A program made the translations under genes and the position numbers. Source: Aphanomyces cochlioides (Eukaryota > Oomycota > Saprolegniomycetes > Saprolegniales > Verrucalvaceae). Taken from it: a stretch of 64,000 nucleotides of DNA. Positions 9,280 through 19,546 of the stretch are shown one piece after another (positions within the stretch are counted from its first letter, which is position 1; every line of letters begins with the position of its first letter). The stretch is from NCBI GenBank assembly GCA_019828595.1, contig JAHQRK010000006.1:2976001-3040000 (forward strand), in the 5' to 3' direction. The notes under the pieces were generated by a model, which saw only the letters and a program-made list of their open reading frames with translations, ran no database searches and was not told the origin of the DNA.

Positions 9280-12200
9280 CTCCCCTCTAATCGAGACGTT
9301 TCTTCATTGTTGCTTGGGGGAATGGAGGTCACAAGCTTCGGCATGTGCTCTTCAAACTTGGGTTTGGGTAGAGCCTTCGTGAGAATGTCAGCGAGCATTG
9401 AGTTGGTTTGGCAGTAGTTGATCTTGATGATGCGCTGCTTGACTAGATCACGGATGAAGTGATGGCGGACATCGATATGCTTAGTCCTTTGTTGAAGAGT
9501 TCGATTCTCAGCCATCTTGATAGTGCTTTGGTTGTCTTCGTAAACGTTGATGGGTAACTTGATAACCAATTGGAGTTCTTCGAGTAGAGACTTGAGCCAG
9601 AGTGCTTCTTGGAGACCATAGGACATTGAAATGTACTCGGCTTCACAAGTCGAAAGAGCAACGATATTCTGTAGCTTTGATTTCCACGAAATCAAGCATC
9701 CGTTGAGAAAGAGAAGAAGCCAGAAGTCGATCGTCGAGTAGAAATGTCGTTCGCATAGTCGGCGTCAACATAGAGATCGATCGTAAAATCTTCTTTGTCA
9801 GACTTGGAGTATAGTAGACCATACTCTTGTGTTCATTTGAGGTAGCGTAATACGCGTTTTGCTATCTGTTGATGTTCTTCAGCAGGTTCATTGAGGTGTC
9901 TTGACAGCAAAGTTACAGTATAGACTATGTCGGGACGAGTTGTCGTAGTCAGGTACAGAAGTTCGCCCACCACTTGGCGGAAAGGCAACGGTGATGAAGC
10001 CGTAGAAGAACTTGTAGCTGAACTTGCTTGAGGAGTCGAGATTGGATTGCAGTCTGTAAACCCGTGTGTAGCGAGTAAATCCAAAATGTACTTGCGCTGA
10101 TGGAGAAAAATTGATCCATCTTGTAGTCGGTCGACTTCTATACCAAGGCAAAAAGTCAAGTTGCCAAGGTCTTTCATGTGAAATCGAGAACTTAAGTTGC
10201 GTTTGGTGGTCTCAAGCACAGCAGTGCTTGTAGAGAGTAGAATGAAGTCATCAACGTAGACGCCCACCAAAACTAAACCTTGCTTGTACGTTGAAAATAG
10301 ATGCAGGGGTCAGTCTTCAGCTGAACAAAGCCTTTTGACTTAAAATAGGAATCGAGAGCAGAATTCCATTCTCGCGAGGATTGCTTCAGACCATAAATAC
10401 TCTTGTTTAGACGGTAAACAAGATGGTCTTGTCCAGGTTGGACATATCCAGGCGGCTGACGCATGTAGAGCGTTTCTTGTAAAGTTCCATTGAGGAAGGC
10501 AGTTTGTACGTCCATGTGACATATTTGCATCGATTGCAAAGCAGCAAGAGCAAGGAGAAAGCGAATACTTGACGTACGAATCACAGAAGCAAAAATGTCC
10601 GTATAGTCGATACCAGCAACTTGAGTAAAACCTTGAGCAACAAGGCGTGCTTTGTATCGCAAGAGAGAACCATCGGCAGAATATTTCTTGGTAAATAACC
10701 ACCGACAACCAATGGGTTTGCGACCAGGGGGTAGTTCGCAGAGAGTCCAGGTTTCATGTTCCATGAGAGAGTCGTATTCAGCATCAGTGGCCTTGATCCA
10801 TTCTTCTCGTTCTGGTGAAGAATGTGCTTGTTGAATAGTTGTAGGGAGGCCAATAGAGTGAACAGCAAATGCAACAAGAATAGTTGACGTTTAGAAACGA
10901 TTATGTCGTCTTCTGTTTCAAAGTCTTCGTCAATAGTTTCTTCACGAGGTCTACGACGCAGGAAAGATGCATCATAGATAGTGGATACGTCCATATCCTC
11001 AGAGTCGTCGAGAGCAACCGGGATCGAAGTTGAAGTGTCTTCAATCATCGTGTTGACATCCTCTTGAGCATTGGACACAGAGTCGTCAATGACATCTTCA
11101 TGTTGTTCAGATGTCGGGACAGAAGAGCTTTGTGGAGGTGAACTCGCAGCAGGTTGGAAAACTGGAGTTGTATCCATGAATCGTGTTGGAGGTCGACGAA
11201 TACGAGTCGAGCGTCGTGGAGGTGGGGGACTTTCATCTCTTGGAGAATCTTCATCAGCAAAAATGTCTTGCGCGGGCAAGAGAAGCGGAGAAGGAGAATT
11301 CGCATGGTAGGAATTCGCTTCATTAAATTTAACGCTCCGACTGACGAAGAATTTCTGACAGTACAAACGGTATCCCTTGACATTAGGCTCATTCCCAACG
11401 TACATTGTACGAATAGTTCTGGATGCAAACTTGGAGCGAGCACTTTCATCAATAAGAGCATAGGCTTCACATCCAAAAATGCGCAGTTGGGATAGGTCTG
11501 GTTTGGATTTCCAGAGGCGTTCAAAGGGTGTTGTATCGGGTGTGGATGAAGAGTACGAGCGGTTTTGAAGGTACATAGCATGAGCTACAGCTTCAGCCCA
11601 AAATTGCAAGGGTACATGCGAATAATGCAGCATAGCACGAGCACATTCGACCAGTGTACGATTCAGTCGTTCGCTGACTCCATTTTGTTGCGGAGTGTGG
11701 GGCACTGTCTTCTCACGGCGAATGCCGTTCTCAATGAGGAAAGTAGAGAAGGCATGTGAAATGTATTCTCCGCCATTGTCAGAACAAAGGCAACGCACTT
11801 GTCGATCGAATTGCGTGCGACAGAAAGCTGTAAAGGCTTGAAAACGTTGTAGAGCTTCCCACTTGTGCTTCAGAAAATACACGAAGCCATATCACGAATA
11901 GTCATCGGTGAACGTGATAAAGTATCGCGCTCGATTGCTGATGGAGGGATGACGCATCGGTCCACAAATGTCCGAGTGAACAAGATCAAACGGCGCGGAA
12001 GACGAGGTTAATGACCGCTGTGGAAAGGGCAGTCGCGATTGTTTTCCAGCGAGGCAACTTTCACAAAATTGATGTTTGCAGTCATCAATATCAATCCCTT
12101 TAGTGTATTGACGTGTCTTATTCGTATGCTTGACACTGATATGACCAAGTCGCGCATGCCAGACATCGACAGATGGAGTCGTAGCCAAAGAGAGGTTTGA

Positions 12201-13565
12201 AAAATCCCGGGAAGGCTCATCGGGGACAATTGGAAGAGGATTGGCGATATCCAACGTATAAAGCAGGTTGTGCTTGAAGCCTTGCGCGTATACTTCATCA
12301 TTACGCGTGATAAAGCAGGCATTGCGGATGAACTTGATGCTGAATCCTCGTTCCGTGACTCTTGGCAGGGAGAACAAGTTGAACTGGATGGTAGGGATGT
12401 ACCAAACGTCATCAAGGGTGACTGAGACGATGCCAGCGGTTGTGTTCATTTCAAGAACAACAGTTCCGCATCCTTCAATTGGCATGTCTTCTCTGTTAGC
12501 AGCTCGAACAGCCCCTTCGTGGGGTCTTAGGTTCTTAAACCAAGCAGCGTTGTTGCAGTAGTGATCGCTAGCACCAGAGTCCAGGATCCAGTCTGACGAG
12601 ATAGGAACAGATGGAGTGGAAGTTTGCAATGTGAAGCTCGACGTGTACACCATCATACTAGCATGGTTGGTGTTGGAAGGTCGCGAGTTGTTTCGACGAG
12701 GCGTATTCTGTCGTTGTTGACCAGAAGTACGGTCAGTCGTCGATGGAGCTTCAACAGGTGCTTCAGAAGGTCCCGTTAAGTAGCGGACACGGCGTTGAGA
12801 AGAGCCGGGGTTTTGACCCGATTGTTGTTGTTGCTGCTGGCGTTGATCTGCTATTTTGCGGCGGCAGACATCCTCAGTGTGATTCCGGATGTTGCAGTAT
12901 GAGCAGACGACAGGATTGCGGGGTTGGGCTTGATTGCGGCAGGGCCGACGTGGAGTCATGGCAAAGGCAGCATTGAATGGTTCAGCAGGAGCTGACGTGT
13001 CATACGGTATGTGTGTGTCTTGCTGAAGAAGTGCAGTGAAGATCTTCGGCAGAGTTGTTTCATTAACATCGTCCCCATTCTGAAGTCGATGAAACTGGAA
13101 GTAGACAAAGCTGTCAAAGCGGTGGTCCAGACTTCGCAAAAATTGGTGAACTGCAAAGCCATGGTCAATCTTGACATTGGCATCAAGAGCATCTTCAAGT
13201 GTCATCTTGAAGCGGTCGCAGTACACGCGTGCAGATTCAGTGGGTTCCATTCGAGTCTTCAATAGTAACTCGAATAGATGGCCTTGTCCCAGAAATGACT
13301 TGTTGCCATATCAATCGCGGAGTATGTTAATCATGGAAGAAGCATGTTGACACTTCTTAACCATTCGCACGTGTTGGTCATCGAGTGCGGCGAGTATAAG
13401 AGCTTTCGCCAGACGGTTCTTGTTTGTGTATTCGGGATCAGTATCGGGCATAGTGCCTTCAACGACAGCGTCGACTTCTTTGTATTCGAGGAAGGAAAGG
13501 CGTCGGGTGTACCACTCACTGAACGACTTTCCTTTGAACACGTGGACAAAAATTTTAAATTCCAT
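9195..13565 (-). pseudogene. Copia copy 1 gag-pol, multiply frameshifted
   Basis: The reading starts with gag at 13565 (MEFKIFVHVF, then WYTRRLSFLEYKEVD as in UBN2-type Gag). After a break near 13265-13310 it runs to 11892 with a CCHC knuckle (CSYCNIRNHTEDVC), the protease DSGAS motif, the pre-integrase HARLGH block and the first integrase Asp (FTDDYS). After a break near 11885 come the remaining integrase Asp (DNGGEY) and Glu (NGVSERLNRTL). After a break near 10765 comes reverse transcriptase (KARLVAQGF, DVQTAFLNG, SIYGLKQS), then the catalytic YVDD in 9833-10270. RNase H with STCEAEYIS and ADILTKALP ends at 9195. At least four to five shifts or stops disrupt the polyprotein, so this copy should not make it. 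Confidence 0.85.
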
Positions 13566-13611
13566 GGTTCAAGTTCAATGAATGTGATTGGATGAAACTA
13601 ATTAATTAAAA

Positions 13612-14001
13612 TTAGTTGTAACCGCGAGATTTGATAACTGGAAGAAGCTTGCGATGCAACAATTCGTGGAGTTTGTTGTCAAACTTCTCCTCGGCAAAGT
13701 TCACTGCGGACTCAAGAGTGTGCTTGATAGTCAAAAGAATGCCTTCGGTTTCTTCAACGATGTGTTGAAATTCGGGATCCGAAAATTCGTTTGCGATTCG
13801 GCCACCGAGGCAGTTGGCAATACGTTGAGAACGCTTGATAGAGTCGATGAGGTCGCGGAGGACTTTATCGGTCGTCGAGTCGGGGTTAATGCGACGAAAG
13901 GACGTTTTCAGAAGTGTGTCCTTCTTGGCCTTGACTTGGCGCTGCTTGCGGAGCTTGTTCGAAATGGTCTTCGGAACAAGTTCTTCGAGGGGTGTCTTCA
14001 T
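13612..14001 (-). CDS. Extra ORF between 5' LTR and gag of Copia copy 1
   Basis: An intact 129-aa ORF with an ATG at 13999-14001 lies between the leader and gag, 46 bp before the gag start and on the same strand. It is Lys/Arg-rich at the N-terminus (KLRKQRQVKAKKD) and mainly helical by composition afterwards. I recognise no domain. It is uninterrupted although the neighbouring gag-pol is broken in several places. It may be an element-encoded accessory protein, the true Gag N-terminus split from gag by a frame break, or captured host sequence. Copia elements normally begin directly with gag. Confidence 0.4.
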   Translation of the reverse strand: MKTPLEELVPKTISNKLRKQRQVKAKKDTLLKTSFRRINPDSTTDKVLRDLIDSIKRSQRIANCLGGRIANEFSDPEFQHIVEETEGILLTIKHTLESAVNFAEEKFDNKLHELLHRKLLPVIKSRGYN

Positions 14002-14139
14002 AAATTGGCAAACTCTACTAGGAGTTTAGTGCCAGCCAATCAGAAACTTACAGTTCTTCCCGCAATGGTACTGACCCGATATCTCACAAAAGGAGAAACA
14101 GGCGAAACTGTAATGTAGCTCTTGATTGGTTTCTTGAAA

Positions 14140-14235
14140 CGGCCAGGCGGTCGGCGGCGAGGCGGCGAGGCGACTGAGGCGGCTGAGGCGGCTTGGAGGC
14201 GGTGCAGAGGCGGCGAGGCGGTTAGTCCTGAGTTG
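14140..14235 (-). repeat. GGCGAGGCGG-type low-complexity tract in Copia leader
   Basis: Imperfect tandem repeats of GGCGGCGAG / GGCGGCTGAG fill this stretch just inside the primer binding site. Composition is sharply GC-rich compared with both flanks. Confidence 0.7.
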
Positions 14236-14237
14236 TG

Positions 14238-14249
14238 GGGCTCAGAACC
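14238..14249 (-). promoter_or_regulatory. Copia copy 1 primer binding site (initiator tRNA-Met anticodon arm type)
   Basis: Directly abutting the 5' LTR, the element strand reads GGTTCTGAGCCC. This is one mismatch from GGTTATGAGCCC, the complement of the initiator tRNA-Met anticodon stem-loop, which is the half-tRNA primer known for Drosophila copia. The second Copia in this window has the exact match at 37735-37746, supporting the assignment. Confidence 0.65.
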
Positions 14250-14497
14250 TCTTGAGGTGAAATGGAAAGTGAGATTATCAAGTTAGACTAAAATGTAAGA
14301 CTACACTAGAGTATATGCATAACTAAGTGAAAATGAAAGCTTGTTCTTGAAGTAGACAGTGTAGTCGTGCCGGCAATGCGTGTGGCCGCCGCCAATGAGA
14401 CGATGGAGAACGCTAGATTAAGTGACGTGTGTGTGCACCAAACATTTGATTGAGGGGATCAAATATTTGGCGCACACTGGCGACACGTTCCTCAACA
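14250..14497 (-). repeat. 5' LTR of Copia copy 1
   Basis: 248 bp, matching 9032-9279 with two substitutions (in the GATTGGGG/GATTGAGG stretch and in ACTGGTGAC/ACTGGCGAC). It is followed outward by the target duplication GTATT and inward directly by the primer binding site. Confidence 0.9.
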
Positions 14498-14502
14498 GTA
14501 TT

Positions 14503-14862
14503 GGTATATTGTGAGTCGCCAAGGGAAATCTGATAGCGGTTAATGGATTGGGTGTGATGTATGAAGGGACTACTTTTGACGGCATTGACCTGGAGGATTC
14601 AACCAAGGGAGATTCAATTTTTCCTTCAAGTGATTGTTTAGACAAATCGTGTTGACTGCTGCGTCATTTCAATGGAAGAACTTGTTTGGAAGTGCTGCCT
14701 TCTTCAATCCAAAACTCTTTATCTCGACTTATCTTTCTCCAGGAATCTATCCACTGTATCGTCCAACTAATGTCGCTGGAGGAACTGCATTCATGATATC
14801 TGGGTGCTTGGCTACATAGTCCTTGATTGTTGTTTGACAATCACCGAGATCTATTACTTAAG
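14503..14862. other. Unassigned sequence flanking Copia insertion
   Basis: No recognised gene. Short open frames on either strand (14503-14645 minus, 14634-14819 plus) have no motif I know. Confidence 0.4.
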
Positions 14863-15062
14863 GTCTATTACTTAAGGCTCTAACGCAACACGTAAGTACG
14901 AGACTAAGTACGAGAGTAATTTTTACATACAAACGTCAAGTCAACAAATGAGCAATTTTTATATACTTTATCCAAGTACAAAATGAGCATTTTTTACATA
15001 CAAACGCCAAGTCAAAAAAAGAGTAATTTGAGACAGTTCGTTCATAGTAGTCAGCACTTCCA
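14863..15062. repeat. Helitron-associated terminal and tandem repeat block (copy A)
   Basis: The block begins TCTATTACTTAAGG (doubled), preceded by A, as a Helitron 5' end would be. It continues with degenerate units built on ACATACAAACGCCAAGTC alternating with GAGTAATTTTTA. The same block recurs at 17055-17227 and, after the mariner insertion, at 19622-19770. Copies A and C share the downstream segment ending GCCCGATATCC. Confidence 0.6.
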
Positions 15063-15092
15063 ACCAACATCAACTAATTTGACCACTCAAGG

Positions 15093-15875
15093 TTGTATTG
15101 CCCGATATCCATTCGACTACCTGATGATTTGGCGATTCCATACAAGTCGCCTGATGATTTGGGGTCATTTTTACACAGCGTCTATCAAGACATGAACAAC
15201 CTGCGCATCAATGCACTTAGATCGTACTTTGGATGTCGAGCTATCCTTGCACCCAAACACAGTGTTGTTGCTGACATCAACACAACACTTCTTGAGCGAC
15301 TCACTTCCGACTGCGAAATGACATATTTGTCCGCCGATTCTGTTGCTGACAAACCCAACTCGGACACAAATGCATGCGAGTTCCCCATCGAGTTTCTGAA
15401 TTCTATAGACATCAACAACTTCCCCAGCCACAAGTTGCATTTGAAAGTTGGTTGCCCCATTATTCTGCTTCGTAATTTGTGTACTTCGGAAGGCATGTGC
15501 AACGGAACACGTTTAATTGTTCTTGAGCTGAAAACACGATGTATCAAGGCTCAAATTATGAACGGCTCCCACACGAACAAGATCGTTTACATTCCCCGAA
15601 CTACTACAATTCACGATGGTGAGCAAAACAATTACCCATTTGAGCTACGCAGAAGACAATTTCCTGTTCAAGTTGCCTTTGCAATGACGATTCACAAGGC
15701 TCAAGGTCAGACGATTTCTCACGTGGGTGTCTACCTTCCAGAACCCGTCTTCTCGCATGGACAGCTTTACGCCATGTCAAGAGCCCAAGCAAAAGGCAAC
15801 ATTAAGTTTTTGGTCGCCAATGGACAGTACGATGGACTGCCTGGAATCTACGCGAAAAACATTGTGTATCAATAA
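15093..15875 (+). pseudogene. Helitron helicase, C-terminal fragment
   Basis: A 260-aa frame encodes the last part of the PIF1-like helicase of a Helitron replicase. Recognisable motifs are YFGCRAILAPKHSVV, YLSADS, LKVGCPIILLRNL, NGTRLIV, FAMTIHKAQGQTI (helicase motif V/VI region) and LYAMSRAQAKGNI near the end. The Rep HUH domain and helicase Walker motifs are absent upstream, where Helitron repeat sequence lies instead, so the gene is 5'-truncated. It is the only trace of an autonomous Helitron in the window and sits near two short non-autonomous Helitrons. Confidence 0.8.
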
Positions 15876-16645
15876 GCATTAGAATAGTCAAGAAGCATTA
15901 GAATAGTCAGGACTTCATAAAACTTCATCCATAACTAACAAACGTTATCATGTTCTTACAAATATATACACTGTGTTGTTGTGGAATTGCCGTGACTTCC
16001 TGGATCAAGTCCAATTGCATCGTACCGATGAATTGGACAATAAATCCTCGAGATTAGCTAACCCCAAACTACGCACCTAAAACTTAGATTCAACGTTACA
16101 GTATTACAAGAGGAAGAAGTAGGTGGTTGTCAACCAACGATGACCTCGATCTACTAATCGATCGCACAGATTGTGCAATCTGAACTTGGGTATATTCTGC
16201 TTAGATTCAACCTCAGCATTAAAATGGGAGAAGCATATCGAACAGCGGCAAGCTATAAAATTATCAAAGAGTCTGCTTCTTGGAAACAGTCTTTTTGCCG
16301 TTCACATCGTGCGCAAAGTTGCCGCAACGGGAAAGATCTCTATACCAGCAGTACAACCAGCTGCTGAAACTTCGGCATCTAAATTGACCTTCTTGACCGT
16401 GCTCCTAGAACCTCCACCCACCACATGCCACGCTCACATTGGACACAACCGTAGATTACCATCTAAGGTTCGCCTTTCTCCATCTAGATATACTATGTCT
16501 CCGAAATGTTGGTAGTCGCCTTGACCATCATCTAAGCGCATAGTTGCCTTGAGCATCATCTAAGCGCATGGTCATCATTGTCTTGCCGTCAAATGCGCCG
16601 TGAATAGGGCTGGGTACCTCGAGCGTCTGTATTATCACTGATAAG
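15876..16645. other. Unassigned sequence between Helitron fragments
   Basis: It contains a short direct duplication of AGCATTAGAATAGTC at about 15876-15908, then AT-rich DNA. No gene is recognised. The frame at 16171-16515 has no family signature. Confidence 0.4.
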
Positions 16646-17054
16646 TCGTTCGTGTTATCTGTGCAAGTATTGGCATTTTTGCACAACAAAGCAGGGAAAC
16701 TATTGAGGCCAATTCGAAGTAAAATAAGAAAGAAGTGAATAAGGAGTGCGAAGTAAATGCCGTCTCCTTAGTTTCAAAATAATATGATCTTTGATTGGAT
16801 AATTTATTTTCTTTCGGTACGAGTCGACGGTTTTTTGGTCAGGACATGATTTATCTTCTGACGAAAAAAATATTCGTCAGTGAACAGTAGCCAATCAGAA
16901 TGCTCGGCGTTAACTTATTTTTTACTTCGAACTGGGCCTGAATCAAATTCAAAATTCATAGTATGGCTTCAAACGTTTCATGTGTGTGAGCAAATCTTTG
17001 TTATTTCCAAAGCAAAACGCTCCACCCAGGGGCGTAGCCCTGGCCTCACCCTAG
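16646..17054 (+). mobile_element. Non-autonomous Helitron, copy 1 (409 bp)
   Basis: The element starts TCGTTCGTG and ends with the hairpin CCAGGGGCGTAGCCCTGG, then CCTCACC and CTAG followed by T. This is the Helitron 3' signature: GC hairpin, short spacer, CTRR, T on the host side. It is almost identical along 409 bp to 20303-20711, and both copies stop at exactly the same ends. There is no target duplication, as expected. It is not coding. Confidence 0.75.
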
Positions 17055-17227
17055 TCTATTACTTAAAGCTCTAACGCAACACGTAAGTACGAGAGTACTT
17101 TTTACATACAAACGTCAAGTCAAAGAATGAGTAATTTTTATATACAAATTCCAAGTACAAAAATGAGTAATTTTTTCATACAAACGCCAAGTCAAAAAAA
17201 GAGTAATTTTTATATACAAATTCCAAG
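17055..17227. repeat. Helitron-associated repeat block (copy B)
   Basis: It starts TCTATTACTTAAAG immediately after the CTAG end of the 409-bp Helitron, then repeats units of about 35-40 bp alternating ATATACAAATTCCAAG and CATACAAACGCCAAGTC with GAGTAATTTTTA. A tandem insertion of one Helitron-type end next to another is the simplest reading. The mariner-like element interrupts this array at 17228. Confidence 0.6.
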
Positions 17228-17416
17228 TATTGTGCTTTGCAAAGATTTTGGCTAATCGTCGCTTAAAAGGTCGTAGTTGATGGTCTGTAACGATTGATTT
17301 ACAAGGGTATCCCCTTGAATTACCAGTCCTCTAAATCAAAACCATGACTTTATGGGCTGTTCTATCAGTTCGTATTATTCACACATCTTGAATTACAAGA
17401 ATAAAGTCGTTTTTGC

Positions 17417-18526
17417 ATGAATAAACAAGCAAATCGATGGAGTTTCGTCTATTTATATGCCTCGACGATGAGTTCTCAATGGCACTTTCGATCGATTTGT
17501 CTTGACATGACGCACAGTGTCGACATGCGATGGCGTTCAATTGTACTGAGATATGTGTATGGCTTATCGGTAGCTGACATTCATATCTTGCTTGGAATGT
17601 CCCAACGATCAATACTACGATGGAACCTTCAGTTCAAGCGGGTTGGTCACGTTGGTATCAAAGAGCCAACACGCCGTGGATCCAACTGGGACGCCGATGT
17701 ACTGGCATTTGTCAATGAATACTCTGTTGATCACCCTTGCTTTTACATCGAGGAACTCCAAGCAGAGCTTGAGATTAGATTCCCAACTCTGAAGAATATC
17801 AGCACGTCGACAATATGCCGGGCGTTAAAGTTTGATCTCAACCTCAGTAGAAAGGTGCTCGAAAAGCGCGCTCGAGAAAGTAGCGACCGCGAAATACGAA
17901 TGTACCACCATCGATTGCAACCATTTTACAGCCATCCCACTCAATTGGTGTTTGTAGACGAGACTTCGAAAGATGGTCGTGACGCTCTCAGAAAGTATGC
18001 TTGGTCAAGGCGAAATACACCTGCAATTGTATCACTACCATTCAATAGGGGCGAGAGAGTATCAGTGCTCGCTGCGTTTGATTGTACAGGTTTTTTTGGA
18101 TGGGATTGCACGGAAGGTACATTTGATCGAGCAAAGTTTCATGAAGTCATGTGTGAAAGAATAATCCCATACCTCAACCCCTGGCCTTTGCCAAGATCCA
18201 TACTGATTCTGGATAACGCAAAGATCCATATGTATCGTGAATTGGAAATCGCTGTACACTCAAGAGGTGCTCTTTTGTTCTTCCTTCCACCCTACTCCCC
18301 CCAATTAAACCCGATTGAAGTTGCGTTTTCACAATTGAAAAAATGGATTCTGAACTATCCCTTGACTTTCCGCATTGACGTCAAGCGGACTTTGGAAGTT
18401 GCCTTGAAACGATGTACAGAGTCAATAGGTCCAAGCGATATGGGTATCAATCTCTACCGGCATTGTGGATACGAATCTGATGGTTTAGACCCAACAAAAT
18501 TTGCGATGGACACGGGTTCAGTCTAG
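17417..18526 (+). CDS. DDE transposase, IS630/Tc1/mariner superfamily (DDE_3)
   Basis: An intact 369-aa transposase that should cut and rejoin the element at TA sites. The N-terminal half has a helix-turn-helix region (RYVYGLSVADIHILLGMSQRSI, ILRWNLQFK) followed by a second winged helix (FYIEELQAEL, STICRAL). The catalytic triad is Asp in VFVDETS, Asp in LILDNAKIH and Glu in NPIEVAFSQLK, with the hallmark PPYSPQLNPIE. ATG at 17417 begins the frame; a later Met in the same frame could also serve. The 323 residues visible in copy 2 are identical. An intact frame plus a near-identical second copy indicates recent activity. Confidence 0.92.
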   Translation: MNKQANRWSFVYLYASTMSSQWHFRSICLDMTHSVDMRWRSIVLRYVYGLSVADIHILLGMSQRSILRWNLQFKRVGHVGIKEPTRRGSNWDADVLAFVNEYSVDHPCFYIEELQAELEIRFPTLKNISTSTICRALKFDLNLSRKVLEKRARESSDREIRMYHHRLQPFYSHPTQLVFVDETSKDGRDALRKYAWSRRNTPAIVSLPFNRGERVSVLAAFDCTGFFGWDCTEGTFDRAKFHEVMCERIIPYLNPWPLPRSILILDNAKIHMYRELEIAVHSRGALLFFLPPYSPQLNPIEVAFSQLKKWILNYPLTFRIDVKRTLEVALKRCTESIGPSDMGINLYRHCGYESDGLDPTKFAMDTGSV

Positions 18527-18583
18527 ACTTATCTAGAAATAAATTTCAATTATCGAATGCTTCATTATAATTTCTAATGCTTC

Positions 18584-19546
18584 TTACGTCTCGTTTGATT
18601 CATCTGCATGATCTTCATCTTGCATATTAACGGGATCTTGGAAGGGCACAGGAGCTCTGAAGGGTGCATACAAATCGAACTGAGGTAACCCCAATGCAGA
18701 TCTCAAGTCAGCAATATTCACAACCATTTTCACAGAATCGCCGTTGATCATGAAGCGAATTTCACGGTACAATTGCTCGGACTCACGAGCTCTAGACTCA
18801 CGTTCTTGCTCATTAGTTTCCATTTCGTTGTCAATGTGATTGAGTTGTCGAATAGAAGCATTGTTCGGCAGATTTACAAAATCAGGTGTAGCGATTTGCC
18901 GTGCATAGCTTGTACTGATGTATGTAAGAGCAGACGGCCCTGGTTGTCTCTCGCGGTCCACTGCTAGAATTTGACGTGCCATTTCTGCGCGTCGATCAGG
19001 TGTTGCTCGTCGAATTTGCTTGGCGTTACGATCAACTTTATCGACATAGACAAATACATCCAGGACAAAATTGCCTCCTTGGCTTTGTTTCATGTGGTGG
19101 TTTGCCCATGCAACAGCAACTGTGGACATAAAGTTAGACTCGTCGATTACTACAAAGTTCGCCTGCTTTGTGCTGACCGCGGGTTTTACCAGTATCAAGA
19201 ATGATTCGTCGTATTGCAGAACAGATTTGTCTTTCGTTGTTGCATGACTTTCGTTGTATCGAGCAGTGACTTGTGCCAGTCGCTCTGTTACTTTGAATCG
19301 CAGTCCGCCAAATGAGTCTTCCGTCGTGTCGAATGTAAACGTAGTAGCTGGCTCGGCGTATGTTCTGCTGTTTCCCTGAGGTTTGCCAATTTTCACGTTG
19401 AAAGAAACAGTAATGTAGCGCTGCATTGGTACGGACATGATTCGTGCTGCAATGGTGAAATCACGAACAGTCACCCCACTGTGTGCTATGTTCCATTCAA
19501 TCCGGCCTCGTGTAACGTTCAAACCGCCATTGAATTGAGTAACCAA
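18584..19546 (-). CDS. Conserved unknown protein encoded by the mariner-like element
   Basis: An open frame of 320 codons, convergent with the transposase and inside the same inverted repeats. I recognise no family. The N-terminal half looks rich in beta strands (MQRYITVSFNVKIG, TTFTFDTTED, FLILVKPAV, NFVVIDESNF). A middle stretch is basic (RNAKQIRRATPDRRAEMARQ), then comes a Glu/Arg-rich helical segment (NEQERESRARESEQLYREI) that could be a coiled coil, and an acidic tail. No ATG lies in frame before residue 37; the frame opens with TTG. Either translation starts at Met37 or a tiny intron joins the ATG at 19551-19553 (a 36-nt GT-AG option exists). Copy 2 differs at two residues in the translation. 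It could be a regulator, a DNA-binding helper or a passenger. Confidence 0.7.
   Translation of the reverse strand: MVTQFNGGLNVTRGRIEWNIAHSGVTVRDFTIAARIMSVPMQRYITVSFNVKIGKPQGNSRTYAEPATTFTFDTTEDSFGGLRFKVTERLAQVTARYNESHATTKDKSVLQYDESFLILVKPAVSTKQANFVVIDESNFMSTVAVAWANHHMKQSQGGNFVLDVFVYVDKVDRNAKQIRRATPDRRAEMARQILAVDRERQPGPSALTYISTSYARQIATPDFVNLPNNASIRQLNHIDNEMETNEQERESRARESEQLYREIRFMINGDSVKMVVNIADLRSALGLPQFDLYAPFRAPVPFQDPVNMQDEDHADESNET

Larger units (their letters stand above)
9032..14497 (-). mobile_element. Full-length Ty1/Copia LTR retrotransposon (copy 1)
   Basis: Two 248-bp LTRs (9032-9279 and 14250-14497) differ at only two positions I can see, and the 5-bp target duplication GTATT is present at 9027-9031 and 14498-14502. 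The element reads on the minus strand: 5' LTR, tRNA primer site, GGC-rich leader, an extra ORF, gag, protease, integrase, reverse transcriptase and RNase H, polypurine tract, 3' LTR. The order integrase before reverse transcriptase defines Copia. Near-identical LTRs mean recent insertion, yet the coding region has several frame breaks, so the copy was probably moved in trans or decayed immediately. Confidence 0.93.

Noticed and set aside
9027..14502. Host gene split by Copia copy 1
   Set aside because: Joining the flanks across GTATT gives a short open frame on the minus strand but no recognisable protein, so disruption of a gene cannot be claimed.
14863..15062. CRISPR-like array of short repeats
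   Set aside because: Units are degenerate, contiguous and without unique spacers, and the genome is eukaryotic; this is a transposon-associated minisatellite.
16171..16515. 114-codon plus-strand frame
   Set aside because: No motif, overlapping frames on the same strand, and a position inside transposon debris.
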